Assembly: GCA_024404655.1 (NCBI GenBank)
Contig: JAKSPR010000035.1
Location: 1-13,736 of the forward strand
Direction of reading: 5' to 3'
Origin: Clostridia bacterium
GTDB lineage: Bacteria; Bacillota; Clostridia; Oscillospirales; CAG-272
Length of the DNA: 13,736 bases
Position numbers and translations under genes: made by a program. Within the stretch, counting starts at the first letter, position 1, and each line of letters begins with the position of its first letter. The notes below the pieces were generated by a model. The model had not been told where the DNA came from. It saw only the letters and a program-made list of their open reading frames with translations, and did not search any database. Shown piece by piece: positions 6,648 to 12,762 of this stretch.

Positions 6648-7550
6648 TCAGTCGGATGAAAAACATCCGCAGCCTCTGTTATTGTTTGTCTGCGTCTGTG
6701 CGCAGGATGTGCCGCAGGGGGTCTGGCACTGGGCATAAGCGGGCGGTGCGAACTGTTCGACCGGGAAAGACATCCGGCGGAATGCCGCACAGGGATCGTC
6801 ATCGTCAGTGTAGACGCACTCCTTGTCGGGTACGGCATATTCTGCTGCTGTGACAAGGAACTGGGCGGGGCGTTCCATGCGGACCACGGAGAAGAAGCCA
6901 AGGGAGACGGTCAGCACCTTTTCGATTTCCGGAGAATCGTAGAGGGAGCCGCCGATGGACTTTGCGACGCGCTCCGGAATATCACAGCAGGAGCAGGGGC
7001 AGCTGCACTTGCAGCGTTCCTCGATCTTTGCGGCAAGAACCACAGGATCGACGATCTCCAATACTGCCGTGGGGAGATTATCATCGCTGTCGCCGTCCGG
7101 ATGATAGCACTCACAGCAGGGTTCATCCTGGGACTTGGAGCGGAAAATCTTCACGCTTCCCTCAGAGCCGAACAGGATGACGTTCTTCTCGGCAATGGCG
7201 AGGCCCTCAACGCACTGGGGTTTTCCGCTGACGCAGGTTTCGATCTCCAGCCGGACGTAGATGCGCATGGTGATCTGATAGAAGCCGCGGTTGAAGGTCA
7301 TGGGGGACACATGGATGCAGGTATCGACGATCTCCGCCGAGCGGACCCGGACCGAGGATGCGCGGTCGATGATCTCCTGTCCGAAATCGGGGAGATAGAC
7401 CCGCAGCCCTTCAAAGCAGTCCCTGTCCCGGCAGCTGTCCAGGATGCGGTTGACGTCGATGTAAACGGATTCTTTCTGTGTATTTCCTCCGCAGCCGGAG
7501 CGGGTTGTATTCCCCTGACAGCCGCAGAGCGCATTTCTGTTTTCAGCCAT
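6648..7550 (-). CDS. Cysteine-rich conserved hypothetical protein (300 residues)
   Basis: I do not recognise a named family. The protein has 24 cysteines. They cluster at the N-terminus (C9, C11, C20), at CCEC (145-148), in a dense CKCSCPCSCC run (180-189), and in a Cys/Gln/Asn/Thr-rich tail (C275, C279, C283, C294, C296). Between the clusters are two beta-rich stretches: about 28-135, starting YIDVNRILDSCRDRDC and containing ITMRIYVRLEIE, and about 160-240. There is no signal peptide or membrane helix, so the cysteines would sit in the cytoplasm or forespore/mother cell, suiting metal binding or later cross-linking. The start is supported by GGAGG (plus-strand 7559-7563), eight bases before the ATG. 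A weak sigma-K-like promoter pattern upstream makes a spore-coat-type role thinkable; that is inference only. It is convergent with the solute-binding genes and divergent from nusB. Confidence 0.8.
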   Translation of the reverse strand: MAENRNALCGCQGNTTRSGCGGNTQKESVYIDVNRILDSCRDRDCFEGLRVYLPDFGQEIIDRASSVRVRSAEIVDTCIHVSPMTFNRGFYQITMRIYVRLEIETCVSGKPQCVEGLAIAEKNVILFGSEGSVKIFRSKSQDEPCCECYHPDGDSDDNLPTAVLEIVDPVVLAAKIEERCKCSCPCSCCDIPERVAKSIGGSLYDSPEIEKVLTVSLGFFSVVRMERPAQFLVTAAEYAVPDKECVYTDDDDPCAAFRRMSFPVEQFAPPAYAQCQTPCGTSCAQTQTNNNRGCGCFSSD

Positions 7551-7580
7551 AAGGCGTTCCTCCGTTATCGTGAAATTGGA

Positions 7581-7597
7581 AAGCGCATGCTGCGCTT
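7581..7597 (-). repeat. Hairpin in the leader of the Cys-rich gene
   Basis: A perfect 7-bp inverted repeat AAGCGCA / TGCGCTT (7581-7587 with 7591-7597) with a 3-nt loop. It lies about 30 bases before the start codon, just upstream of the ribosome binding site. No T-run follows, so it is not a terminator. Confidence 0.45.
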
Positions 7598-7604
7598 CCC
7601 TAAC

Positions 7605-7630
7605 ATCTTATGCGGTGCTGGGGAAAATGT
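7605..7630 (-). promoter_or_regulatory. Possible sporulation-type (sigma-K-like) promoter of the Cys-rich gene
   Basis: On the minus strand, AC (plus 7629-7630), a 16-base spacer, and CATAAGAT (plus 7605-7612) fit the loose AC-N16-CATANNNT pattern of mother-cell sigma-K promoters. The consensus is short and chance matches are common. A sigma-A pair of comparable quality is not seen in this stretch. Confidence 0.25.
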
Positions 7631-7880
7631 TCCGCATCCTGTGGATACAGAACATTTCTTATAAGGGAAAGAACGATGTGACAGTGAGAAGATTCTTTGG
7701 TATTCCGGATGGGTCCCTGCCCTCGACCGGCATCTGATTTTTACGGACTATGCGGTCGCCCTTGCATGCTTCGCAGAACATCCCCGCTTGATATTTACTG
7801 TCATTGTTTTATTCTTACAGGACTTTCCGAACTGCATTTCTCCCCCACCCACTGATATTATCCGTTTTCCGAAATTTTCC

Positions 7881-7909
7881 TTGACATAACTCCCCAAATC
7901 TGCTATAAT
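7881..7909 (+). promoter_or_regulatory. Perfect consensus (and extended -10) promoter of the nusB operon
   Basis: TTGACA at 7881-7886 and TATAAT at 7904-7909 with a 17-bp spacer; TGC directly before the -10 box adds the extended -10 element. It would drive nusB and the closely packed genes through ispA. Confidence 0.93.
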
Positions 7910-7943
7910 ATACTGTAAATATAATCCGCTATCAGGATTTGAC

Positions 7944-7950
7944 GGAAGGA
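7944..7950 (+). promoter_or_regulatory. Ribosome binding site deciding the nusB start
   Basis: GGAAGGA ends 11 bases before the ATG at 7962 but only 2 bases before the in-frame GTG at 7953, so the ATG is preferred. Confidence 0.7.
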
Positions 7951-7961
7951 ATGTGCACAAG

Positions 7962-8402
7962 ATGACAAGACGTCAGGCAAGAGAGATCATTTTTTCCCTC
8001 GTCTACGAGGTTGAATTTCATAAAGACACCCCTTATACGGAAATCTACAACGAGACCATCGGCGACTATGCCGAGGACGGTGTGGAAGGACGTGTATTTG
8101 AGGAAAACAGCTATGTAAGACAGGTCTTCTTCGGTATGGAAGAAAAGCTGCCTGAAATCGACGCCCTGATTGCCGGACATGCGGTCGGTTGGAAGGTCGA
8201 TCGTCTTTCCAAGGTCTCCCACGCCATCATGCGCGTCTGCGTCTATGAGATGCTCTATTCCGATGACGTTCCCGCAAATGTTGCCATCAATGAGGCTCTG
8301 GAGCTTGCAAAAATCTACGACCACGACAATGCTCCCGCATTCATCAACGGCGTCGTCAATGCGATTGCCAAAGACAAGGGGCTGCTTTCAGACAATGGCT
8401 GA
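7962..8402 (+). CDS. nusB: Transcription antitermination factor NusB
   Basis: A 146-residue all-helical RNA-binding protein that pairs with NusE (ribosomal protein S10) on boxA RNA to prevent premature termination in rRNA operons. The family opening MTRRQAREIIFSLVYEVEF is intact, and the C-terminal signature runs from VPANVAINEALELAK through AFINGVVNAIAK (about residues 104-138). Length is normal for the family. The ATG at 7962 fits both the family N-terminus and the ribosome binding site spacing. It is the first gene of the operon, under a perfect consensus promoter; its last 8 bases overlap the start of the TsaD-like gene, implying coupled translation. Confidence 0.93.
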   Translation: MTRRQAREIIFSLVYEVEFHKDTPYTEIYNETIGDYAEDGVEGRVFEENSYVRQVFFGMEEKLPEIDALIAGHAVGWKVDRLSKVSHAIMRVCVYEMLYSDDVPANVAINEALELAKIYDHDNAPAFINGVVNAIAKDKGLLSDNG

Positions 8403-9450
8403 GACGGAAAAGAAAACCGTCCTGCTCGGCATTGATACAAGCAATTATACGACATCCGCCGCGCTCAGCATTCCGGATCCCGGTCATGCGTCCGGCGGAT
8501 TTGTTATAAAGCAGGTCAAAAAACTGCTCACCGTCAAGGATGGGCAGAAGGGACTGCGGCAGAGCGACGCGGTCTTTGCCCATACCGTCAATCTGCCCGG
8601 ACTGATGGAAGAGCTCTTTTCGGGTCTTGATTTCATCCCGGAGATCGCGGGGATCGGGTATTCCGCCCGTCCGCGTCCCATCGACGGCTCCTATATGCCC
8701 TGTTTTCTTGTCGGGGAAACCGTTGCCCGGAGTATGGCAGCAGCGCTCCGCGTTCCCTTATTCCCCCTCTCCCATCAGGAGGGGCACATCGCCGCGGCTG
8801 CCTATTCCGCCATGGAGGATTCGGGTTCTTCCCTCCTTGCAGAAGTTCCGTTCCTTGCTTTTCATGTCTCCGGCGGAACGACGGATCTGCTCTATGTCAC
8901 CCATAAGGGTACTACCTATGATATAAAACCCCTCGGATGCTCGGTAGACCTTCATGCGGGTCAGGCCATCGACCGGACCGGCGTGATGCTGGGGCTCTCT
9001 TTCCCCTGCGGTCCTGCGCTGGAAAAACTGGCTTCTGTCAATACGGTGAAGATTCCGTCGCCGAAAATCTGTGTCCGCGGCTGTGACTGCAACCTCTCAG
9101 GCCTTGAAAATCTGACAAAAAAGATGCTGGATGACGGCGCTGCCCCGGAGGCCATCGCCGCTTATACCTTTGCTTTCATCGGAAAAACTCTTGAGACCAT
9201 GACGAAAAATGCGCTGGAGCTGTATCCCGGCGCTCCGGTCCTTTTTGCGGGGGGTGTCATGAGCAACAAGCTCATGCGGGGAAAGCTCTCCGCCCTCTGC
9301 AAGACCTGCGGCACCGCTGCATTCTTTGCCGAACCTGCCTTTTCCGCTGACAATGCCGCCGGAATTTCTTTGCTCGCCGCGCGGGCGTTCGCAGTGCGAA
9401 CATTCGCCGCGCGAACATTCGCAGCGCAGACTGAGGAGAACCCCTCATGA
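8395..9450 (+). CDS. TsaD/Kae1-like (peptidase M22 family) protein
   Basis: A 351-residue member of the ASKHA-fold TsaD/Kae1/Qri7 superfamily, once called O-sialoglycoprotein endopeptidase. True TsaD makes the N6-threonylcarbamoyl group of tRNA adenosine 37. Visible motifs are GIDTSNYTTS (12-21), the metal-binding HQEGH (His127, His131), the phosphate-binding SGGTTD (159-164), GQAIDRTG, and AGGVMSNKLMR (285-295). The N-terminal half differs from standard TsaD: I do not see the usual QIxxHxxxGGVVPE stretch, only QSDAVFAHTVNLPGLMEEL. It is therefore probably the divergent clostridial paralogue rather than the housekeeping tsaD. An ATG at 8395 overlapping nusB by 8 bases is the start; the open frame further upstream lies inside nusB. 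The C-terminus carries a 15-bp in-frame tandem repeat. Its stop overlaps the next start as ATGA. Confidence 0.85.
   Translation: MAETEKKTVLLGIDTSNYTTSAALSIPDPGHASGGFVIKQVKKLLTVKDGQKGLRQSDAVFAHTVNLPGLMEELFSGLDFIPEIAGIGYSARPRPIDGSYMPCFLVGETVARSMAAALRVPLFPLSHQEGHIAAAAYSAMEDSGSSLLAEVPFLAFHVSGGTTDLLYVTHKGTTYDIKPLGCSVDLHAGQAIDRTGVMLGLSFPCGPALEKLASVNTVKIPSPKICVRGCDCNLSGLENLTKKMLDDGAAPEAIAAYTFAFIGKTLETMTKNALELYPGAPVLFAGGVMSNKLMRGKLSALCKTCGTAAFFAEPAFSADNAAGISLLAARAFAVRTFAARTFAAQTEENPS
9379..9423 (+). repeat. Three 15-bp tandem repeats at the 3' end of the TsaD-like gene
   Basis: Units at 9379-9393, 9394-9408 and 9409-9423; the last two differ at only two positions. They encode ARAFA-VRTFA-ARTFA. Each later unit holds the near-palindrome GCGAACATTCGC, and GTTCGC (9387-9392) with GCGAAC (9396-9401) forms a perfect inverted repeat with a 3-nt loop. 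A multiple of three keeps the frame. Confidence 0.9.
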
Positions 9451-9824
9451 AACAGAAAAGCAGTTCCGGACAATCGGATTTCCGGCTGAACACCTTCAAC
9501 CGCCTGTTTCTTCATCTTCTTATCACCCCGGTTTTCACGTTGCTGTATGCGCCTGTCAACCGTTATGTCATACTGCCGAAGCTCGGTTCCGGCGCGCCGT
9601 ATGTCAACATGGCCGGGGAGCTTGTGGAATCGTATTTCAGCGCAAACACCATGGTGCGCATTCTCTTTTATCTGCTCACCGCCCTGACCCTCGGACTGAC
9701 GGCATACCGTGCAAGATCGTTTCACGGGTGGCGGCGGGTCGTATTTGTTCTTCTTTCCGTCCTCGGCTGTATCACCGCAGGACTGATCTTCCTTGAATTT
9801 TCCGTCTGGGATACCCAGATCTGA
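9447..9824 (+). CDS. Small three-helix membrane protein, function unknown
   Basis: A 125-residue protein with a polar N-terminus (MKQKSSSGQSDFRL) and three hydrophobic helices at roughly 20-37, 69-87 and 98-117, joined by a loop containing NRYVILPKLGSGAPY and a basic turn (RARSFHGWRR) between helices 2 and 3. No recognisable catalytic motif or known family. The start is sound: GGAG at 9435-9438 lies eight bases before an ATG that overlaps the preceding stop as ATGA, so translation is coupled to the TsaD-like gene. Being embedded in this tight operon argues that it is a real gene. Confidence 0.78.
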   Translation: MKQKSSSGQSDFRLNTFNRLFLHLLITPVFTLLYAPVNRYVILPKLGSGAPYVNMAGELVESYFSANTMVRILFYLLTALTLGLTAYRARSFHGWRRVVFVLLSVLGCITAGLIFLEFSVWDTQI

Positions 9825-9833
9825 TTTTCCTCG

Positions 9834-9840
9834 AAAGGAG
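9834..9840 (+). promoter_or_regulatory. Ribosome binding site of xseA, ambiguous start
   Basis: AAAGGAG ends only 3 bases before the ATG at 9844 but 9 bases before the in-frame GTG at 9850. Spacing favours GTG, codon type favours ATG; the two proteins differ by two residues. Confidence 0.6.
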
Positions 9841-9843
9841 CGG

Positions 9844-11142
9844 ATGACTGTGACCATCGACAAGCAGACGGTATTCACCGTCAGTCAGGTCAATGAGTGC
9901 GTCAAATATCTGATCGAAGACTCTCCGCTTCTTGACAGCCTGTATGTCAGCGGAGAAATCTCCAATCTGACCGCCTATCATTCCTCGGGGCATCTGTATT
10001 TCTCTCTGAAAGATGCAAACGGCGTTCTGAAAGCCGTGATGTTCAAATCCAGTGCCCAGAGGCTGAAATTCAAACCGGAAAACGGCATGAAAGTGCTGGT
10101 GCACGGCCGCATTTCCGTCTATGTGCAGAGTGGACAATATCAGCTCTACGCTGATGCGATGGAACCGGACGGTCTGGGCGCACTGACCGCCGCTTATGAA
10201 CAGTTAAAAGAAAAACTCCGGCTGGAAGGGCTGTTTGATGAGTCCCGCAAAAAGCCGGTTCCGAAATACCCCGCCTGTGTCGGTGTGATCACCTCCCCGA
10301 CCGGAGCCGCTGTCCGGGATATCATCAACATTCTCGGCAGACGAAGCCCGGGGACGAAAATGATCCTGTTCCCCGCTCTTGTTCAAGGTGAAAACGCGGC
10401 AAAACAACTGACCTCCGGCATCCGGTATTTCAACCGATACAAAACCGTTGACGTCATCATCATCGGACGCGGCGGCGGGTCGCTGGAAGAACTCTGGGCC
10501 TTCAATGACGAAACGCTGGCCAGAGAAATTGCGAAATCGGAACTGCCCGTCATCTCCGCCGTCGGTCATGAAACGGACTTTACGATCTGTGATTTTGTCT
10601 CCGACTGCCGTGCTCCCACCCCCTCTGCGGCGGCTGAACTTGCCGTCCCCGATGATACGGAGCTGCGGGCCAGAATCCATGCTCTGGCTTCTGCCCTTCA
10701 GACCGCAGAACAGGGAAACCTGAAAGCAGCAAGGCAGACGCTGAACGCGCTTGCCTCCAAGCGCGTCATGAAATCCCCCGACAGCTTTTTGCAGAACCGC
10801 CGCATGGAGCTTGACACGCTGATTCTGCGGACGGAACACGCCGCATCCAAAAAGATCACCGCAGCCCGGCAGCAGCTCTCTGTAAAAGAACAGCGGCTGC
10901 AGACGCTGACCGAACGGCGTACGGCAGATGCCAAAGCCTCTCTGCAGACGGCGGCTGCCAGACTGGAATCGCTCAATCCCCTCTCCGTACTCACCCGCGG
11001 CTACAGCGCTGTTTATGGAACGGAGGGCGAAACGGTCCGCTCTGTGGAGCAGCTGAAAACCGGAGAAACCATCCGTCTGCGGCTGTCCGACGGCAGTGCC
11101 GATGCCCGTGTCACGGACATTCATCCCGATGAAAGGAACTGA
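9844..11142 (+). CDS. xseA: Exodeoxyribonuclease VII large subunit
   Basis: Catalytic subunit of exonuclease VII, which degrades single-stranded DNA from both ends to oligonucleotides; works with XseB. At 432 residues it has normal length. An N-terminal OB-fold (about 5-105) includes LYVSGEISN and GHLYFSLKD. The catalytic core follows with VGVITSPTGAAVRDI, the highly conserved GRGGGSLEELWAFND from Gly208, and SAVGHETDFTICDFVSDCRAPTPSAA around His242-Asp245 (given here as two adjoining blocks). The region about 280-390 is rich in Ala, Gln, Arg and Leu and predicts as the long coiled-coil that binds XseB copies. The C-terminus contains LTRGYS, another family hallmark. The ATG at 9844 is used here; a GTG at 9850 is the alternative. 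It lies six bases before xseB. Confidence 0.95.
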   Translation: MTVTIDKQTVFTVSQVNECVKYLIEDSPLLDSLYVSGEISNLTAYHSSGHLYFSLKDANGVLKAVMFKSSAQRLKFKPENGMKVLVHGRISVYVQSGQYQLYADAMEPDGLGALTAAYEQLKEKLRLEGLFDESRKKPVPKYPACVGVITSPTGAAVRDIINILGRRSPGTKMILFPALVQGENAAKQLTSGIRYFNRYKTVDVIIIGRGGGSLEELWAFNDETLAREIAKSELPVISAVGHETDFTICDFVSDCRAPTPSAAAELAVPDDTELRARIHALASALQTAEQGNLKAARQTLNALASKRVMKSPDSFLQNRRMELDTLILRTEHAASKKITAARQQLSVKEQRLQTLTERRTADAKASLQTAAARLESLNPLSVLTRGYSAVYGTEGETVRSVEQLKTGETIRLRLSDGSADARVTDIHPDERN

Positions 11143-11147
11143 TCATC

Positions 11148-11417
11148 ATGGCTGAAAACGAAAAGAAAACCGCAAAGAAAAAAGAACCGAAGTCCTTTGA
11201 AGAAGCCCTGAACCGCTTAAACGAAATCGTCTCCGCACTGGAGGACGGGTCTGCCCCGCTGGATGCCTCCCTTGCCTATTATGAAGAAGGCATCGCCCTC
11301 ATCCGGTACTGTAATGAAAAGCTCGACCACGCCGAGCGGCAGATCAAGGTTCTCACCCGCGCCCAGGACGGTGAGATCGTCGAAAAGGATTTTGCACCGC
11401 TCCCGGAAAACAACTGA
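11148..11417 (+). CDS. xseB: Exodeoxyribonuclease VII small subunit
   Basis: An 89-residue helical-hairpin protein that binds along the XseA coiled coil and is needed for active exonuclease VII. The family core is clear: SFEEALNRLNEIVSALEDG (about 16-34), then PLDASLAYYEEGIALIRYC and KLDHAERQIKVL. The N-terminus is very lysine-rich (KKTAKKKEPK), a common variable tail. AAAGGA at 11132-11137, inside the xseA end, lies ten bases before the ATG; the 5-base gap to xseA implies coupled translation and matched stoichiometry. Confidence 0.95.
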   Translation: MAENEKKTAKKKEPKSFEEALNRLNEIVSALEDGSAPLDASLAYYEEGIALIRYCNEKLDHAERQIKVLTRAQDGEIVEKDFAPLPENN

Positions 11418-11434
11418 CCCGGAATCATATACCC

Positions 11435-11441
11435 GAAAGGA
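11435..11441 (+). promoter_or_regulatory. Distant ribosome binding site of the polyprenyl synthase gene
   Basis: GAAAGGA ends 15 bases before the ATG at 11457, longer than usual. An in-frame ATT at 11448 would have a spacing of 6, but ATT starts are rare, so the ATG is kept. Confidence 0.45.
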
Positions 11442-11456
11442 TTTTTTATTACATAT

Positions 11457-12341
11457 ATGAATATCGAAATACTCCTGCTTGACAACGCCGCACGCTGTGA
11501 ATCCCTCCTTGACACTCTGACCTCCGAAAACGATCCCGATTACGGGGAAATTTTTGAAGCAGTCCGCTACAGTCTTCTGGGCGGCGGCAAGCGCATCCGT
11601 CCGTTCCTTGTGAATTCCTTTTCTGCCATGTTCGGCGGTGATCCTGCCATTGCCGCAAAGCTCGGCTGTGCGCTGGAAATGATTCACACCTATTCCCTGA
11701 TCCACGACGATATGCCCTGTATGGATGACGACGAACTGCGCAGGGGCAGACCGACCAATCATGTGGTCTATGGTGAGGCGACTGCCATGCTGGCAGGTGA
11801 TGCACTTCTGACCATGGCATTTGAGATGGCGTCCTCCCCGGAGATTCCAGCGGAGACTGCCAAAGCAGCGGTCCGTCTTCTCTCCCGTCAGGCGGGTACC
11901 TTCGGCATGATCGGCGGTCAGATGCTGGACCTCAAGGGCGAGCATGAGCATCTTGATTTTGATACGCTTCTGAAAATGCACGCAAAGAAGACCGGAGCTC
12001 TCATGGAAGCGGCTTGTCTTCTCGGCTGCTATGCCGCAGGCATTTTTGATCCCGATGATATCCACTGCATCGCCGCCAAACAGTATGCCAAAGGCATCGG
12101 ACTTGCGTTCCAGATCATCGACGACCGACTGGATGTCATCGGCAATAACGATATTCTCGGCAAGCCCGTCGGCAGCGACGCGGAGAGCGGCAAGACCACG
12201 TTCCTCTCCTTCATGTCCCCGGAACAGGCTCTTGACTATGCCAAGGATTTAACGGAGCAGGCAAAGAATGCCATCCTCCCCTTCCACGGCAAAGAACCTC
12301 TTCTGGAGCTTGCCGACTATCTTCTCTACCGCAACAAATAA
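11457..12341 (+). CDS. ispA: Short-chain polyprenyl (farnesyl) diphosphate synthase
   Basis: A 294-residue trans-isoprenyl diphosphate synthase, joining isopentenyl diphosphate to allylic diphosphates (geranyl/farnesyl products) in the cytoplasm, feeding undecaprenyl and quinone synthesis. Motifs: GGGKRIRP with Lys45, Arg46 and Arg48; first aspartate-rich motif Asp84-Asp85-MPCM-Asp90 (the DDxxxxD form typical of bacterial type II farnesyl synthases), followed by RRGRPTNH; and second motif DDRLD at Asp222-Asp226. The Lys-Thr pair in KKTGAL and GLAFQIIDD are also as expected. Length fits IspA. Product chain length cannot be fixed from sequence by eye. It is the last gene of the nusB operon and is closed by a strong terminator; dxs, which often follows in Clostridia, is absent here. 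Confidence 0.93.
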   Translation: MNIEILLLDNAARCESLLDTLTSENDPDYGEIFEAVRYSLLGGGKRIRPFLVNSFSAMFGGDPAIAAKLGCALEMIHTYSLIHDDMPCMDDDELRRGRPTNHVVYGEATAMLAGDALLTMAFEMASSPEIPAETAKAAVRLLSRQAGTFGMIGGQMLDLKGEHEHLDFDTLLKMHAKKTGALMEAACLLGCYAAGIFDPDDIHCIAAKQYAKGIGLAFQIIDDRLDVIGNNDILGKPVGSDAESGKTTFLSFMSPEQALDYAKDLTEQAKNAILPFHGKEPLLELADYLLYRNK

Positions 12342-12354
12342 TTACCGTCCCCTC

Positions 12355-12396
12355 AAAAAAAACCGGGGCAGCCGCTCCGACAGCGGCTGCCCTTTT
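12355..12396. terminator. Bidirectional terminator between ispA and the convergent small gene
   Basis: A perfect 11-bp stem GGGCAGCCGCT / AGCGGCTGCCC (12366-12376 with 12382-12392) with a 5-nt loop. Four T follow on the plus strand (12393-12396), and eight A at 12355-12362 supply a U-run for the minus-strand transcript. Confidence 0.9.
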
Positions 12397-12402
12397 GATG
12401 AT

Positions 12403-12651
12403 TTAAGAATGATAAAAGGTGCGGTGGTTGTAGTTTTTCATCTGCTCCGTGAACGCTTCGTACTGCTTTTCATAGGATGCAAACTGTTCTGCGTTCAATT
12501 TTCCCGCATCATACAATTCTTTTGCTCTTGTGTGGAGCTTTTCCCGCATGGTATGAGCCTGATCCTTATAGTTGTTCTCAAGGAACTGGCGGAGCTCCGC
12601 AATGATGCCGTCAAGCTCTTTTTCTGCGCGGGAACGGAATAAACGAAACAT
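12403..12651 (-). CDS. Small helical hypothetical protein (82 residues)
   Basis: A short, highly charged protein (MFRLFRSRAEKELDG...) that looks almost entirely alpha-helical and partly coiled-coil, with two helices about 8-47 and 53-73 separated by DAGKLNAEQF. No signal peptide, membrane segment or catalytic motif; no family name recognised. The frame is open much further upstream, but that extension lies antisense to the CPBP protease gene. The ATG at 12651 is preceded by a G-rich site (AGGGGG) six bases away and by a sigma-A-like promoter, so the short form is preferred. It is convergent with ispA and divergent from the protease gene. Confidence 0.72.
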   Translation of the reverse strand: MFRLFRSRAEKELDGIIAELRQFLENNYKDQAHTMREKLHTRAKELYDAGKLNAEQFASYEKQYEAFTEQMKNYNHRTFYHS

Positions 12652-12691
12652 GGTATTCCCCCTTTTTTCACACCGGATATCTTTTTTTGTT

Positions 12692-12721
12692 ATTGTACCA
12701 CACATCCGCCCTGTCTGACAA
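12692..12721 (-). promoter_or_regulatory. Promoter of the 82-residue protein gene
   Basis: On the minus strand, TTGTCA (plus 12716-12721) and TACAAT (plus 12692-12697) with an 18-bp spacer and a TG just before the -10 box. The -35 region lies in an imperfect dyad (CCCTGTC / GACAAGGG, 12709-12724), a possible operator. Confidence 0.6.
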
Positions 12722-12762
12722 GGGTTTTCCAAAAAAATCTGCGTCCGGAAAGGATTCGATAT

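Larger units (their letters stand above)
7551..7880. other. Non-coding divergent gap between the Cys-rich gene and nusB promoter
   Basis: Apart from the leader hairpin, the possible promoter and the dyad at 7625-7657, I see no gene here. A minus-strand reading frame at 7748-7960 has no ribosome binding site and overlaps the nusB promoter and start, so I treat it as chance. A weak imperfect hairpin at 7708-7734 followed by TGATTTTT could be a relic terminator. Confidence 0.6.

Noticed and set aside
4190..6901. Long antisense frames (272 and 440 codons) across the solute-binding genes
   Set aside because: They mirror the conserved lipoprotein coding strand, cross terminators, and show no domain sense. 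The similar antisense proteins simply reflect paralogy of the sense genes.
7625..7657. LexA (SOS) box upstream of the Cys-rich gene
   Set aside because: GAAC and GTTC elements are present, but their order and spacing do not fit the Gram-positive box CGAAC-N4-GTTCG.
7101..7664. Plus-strand frame of 187 codons opposite the Cys-rich gene
   Set aside because: Antisense to a gene with a good ribosome site; it has no ribosome site and no family features.
7708..7742. Hairpin followed by TGATTTTT resembling a terminator
   Set aside because: The stem has a two-base bulge, the T-run is offset by three bases, and no upstream plus-strand gene would need it.
7748..7960. Minus-strand frame of 70 codons in the gap before nusB
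   Set aside because: Its start overlaps the nusB ribosome site and promoter, it has no ribosome site of its own, and its composition looks random.
8170..8394. N-terminal extension of the TsaD-like protein by 75 residues
   Set aside because: It lies entirely inside nusB in another frame and is low-complexity (Ser, Met, Arg-rich). Family similarity begins right after 8395.
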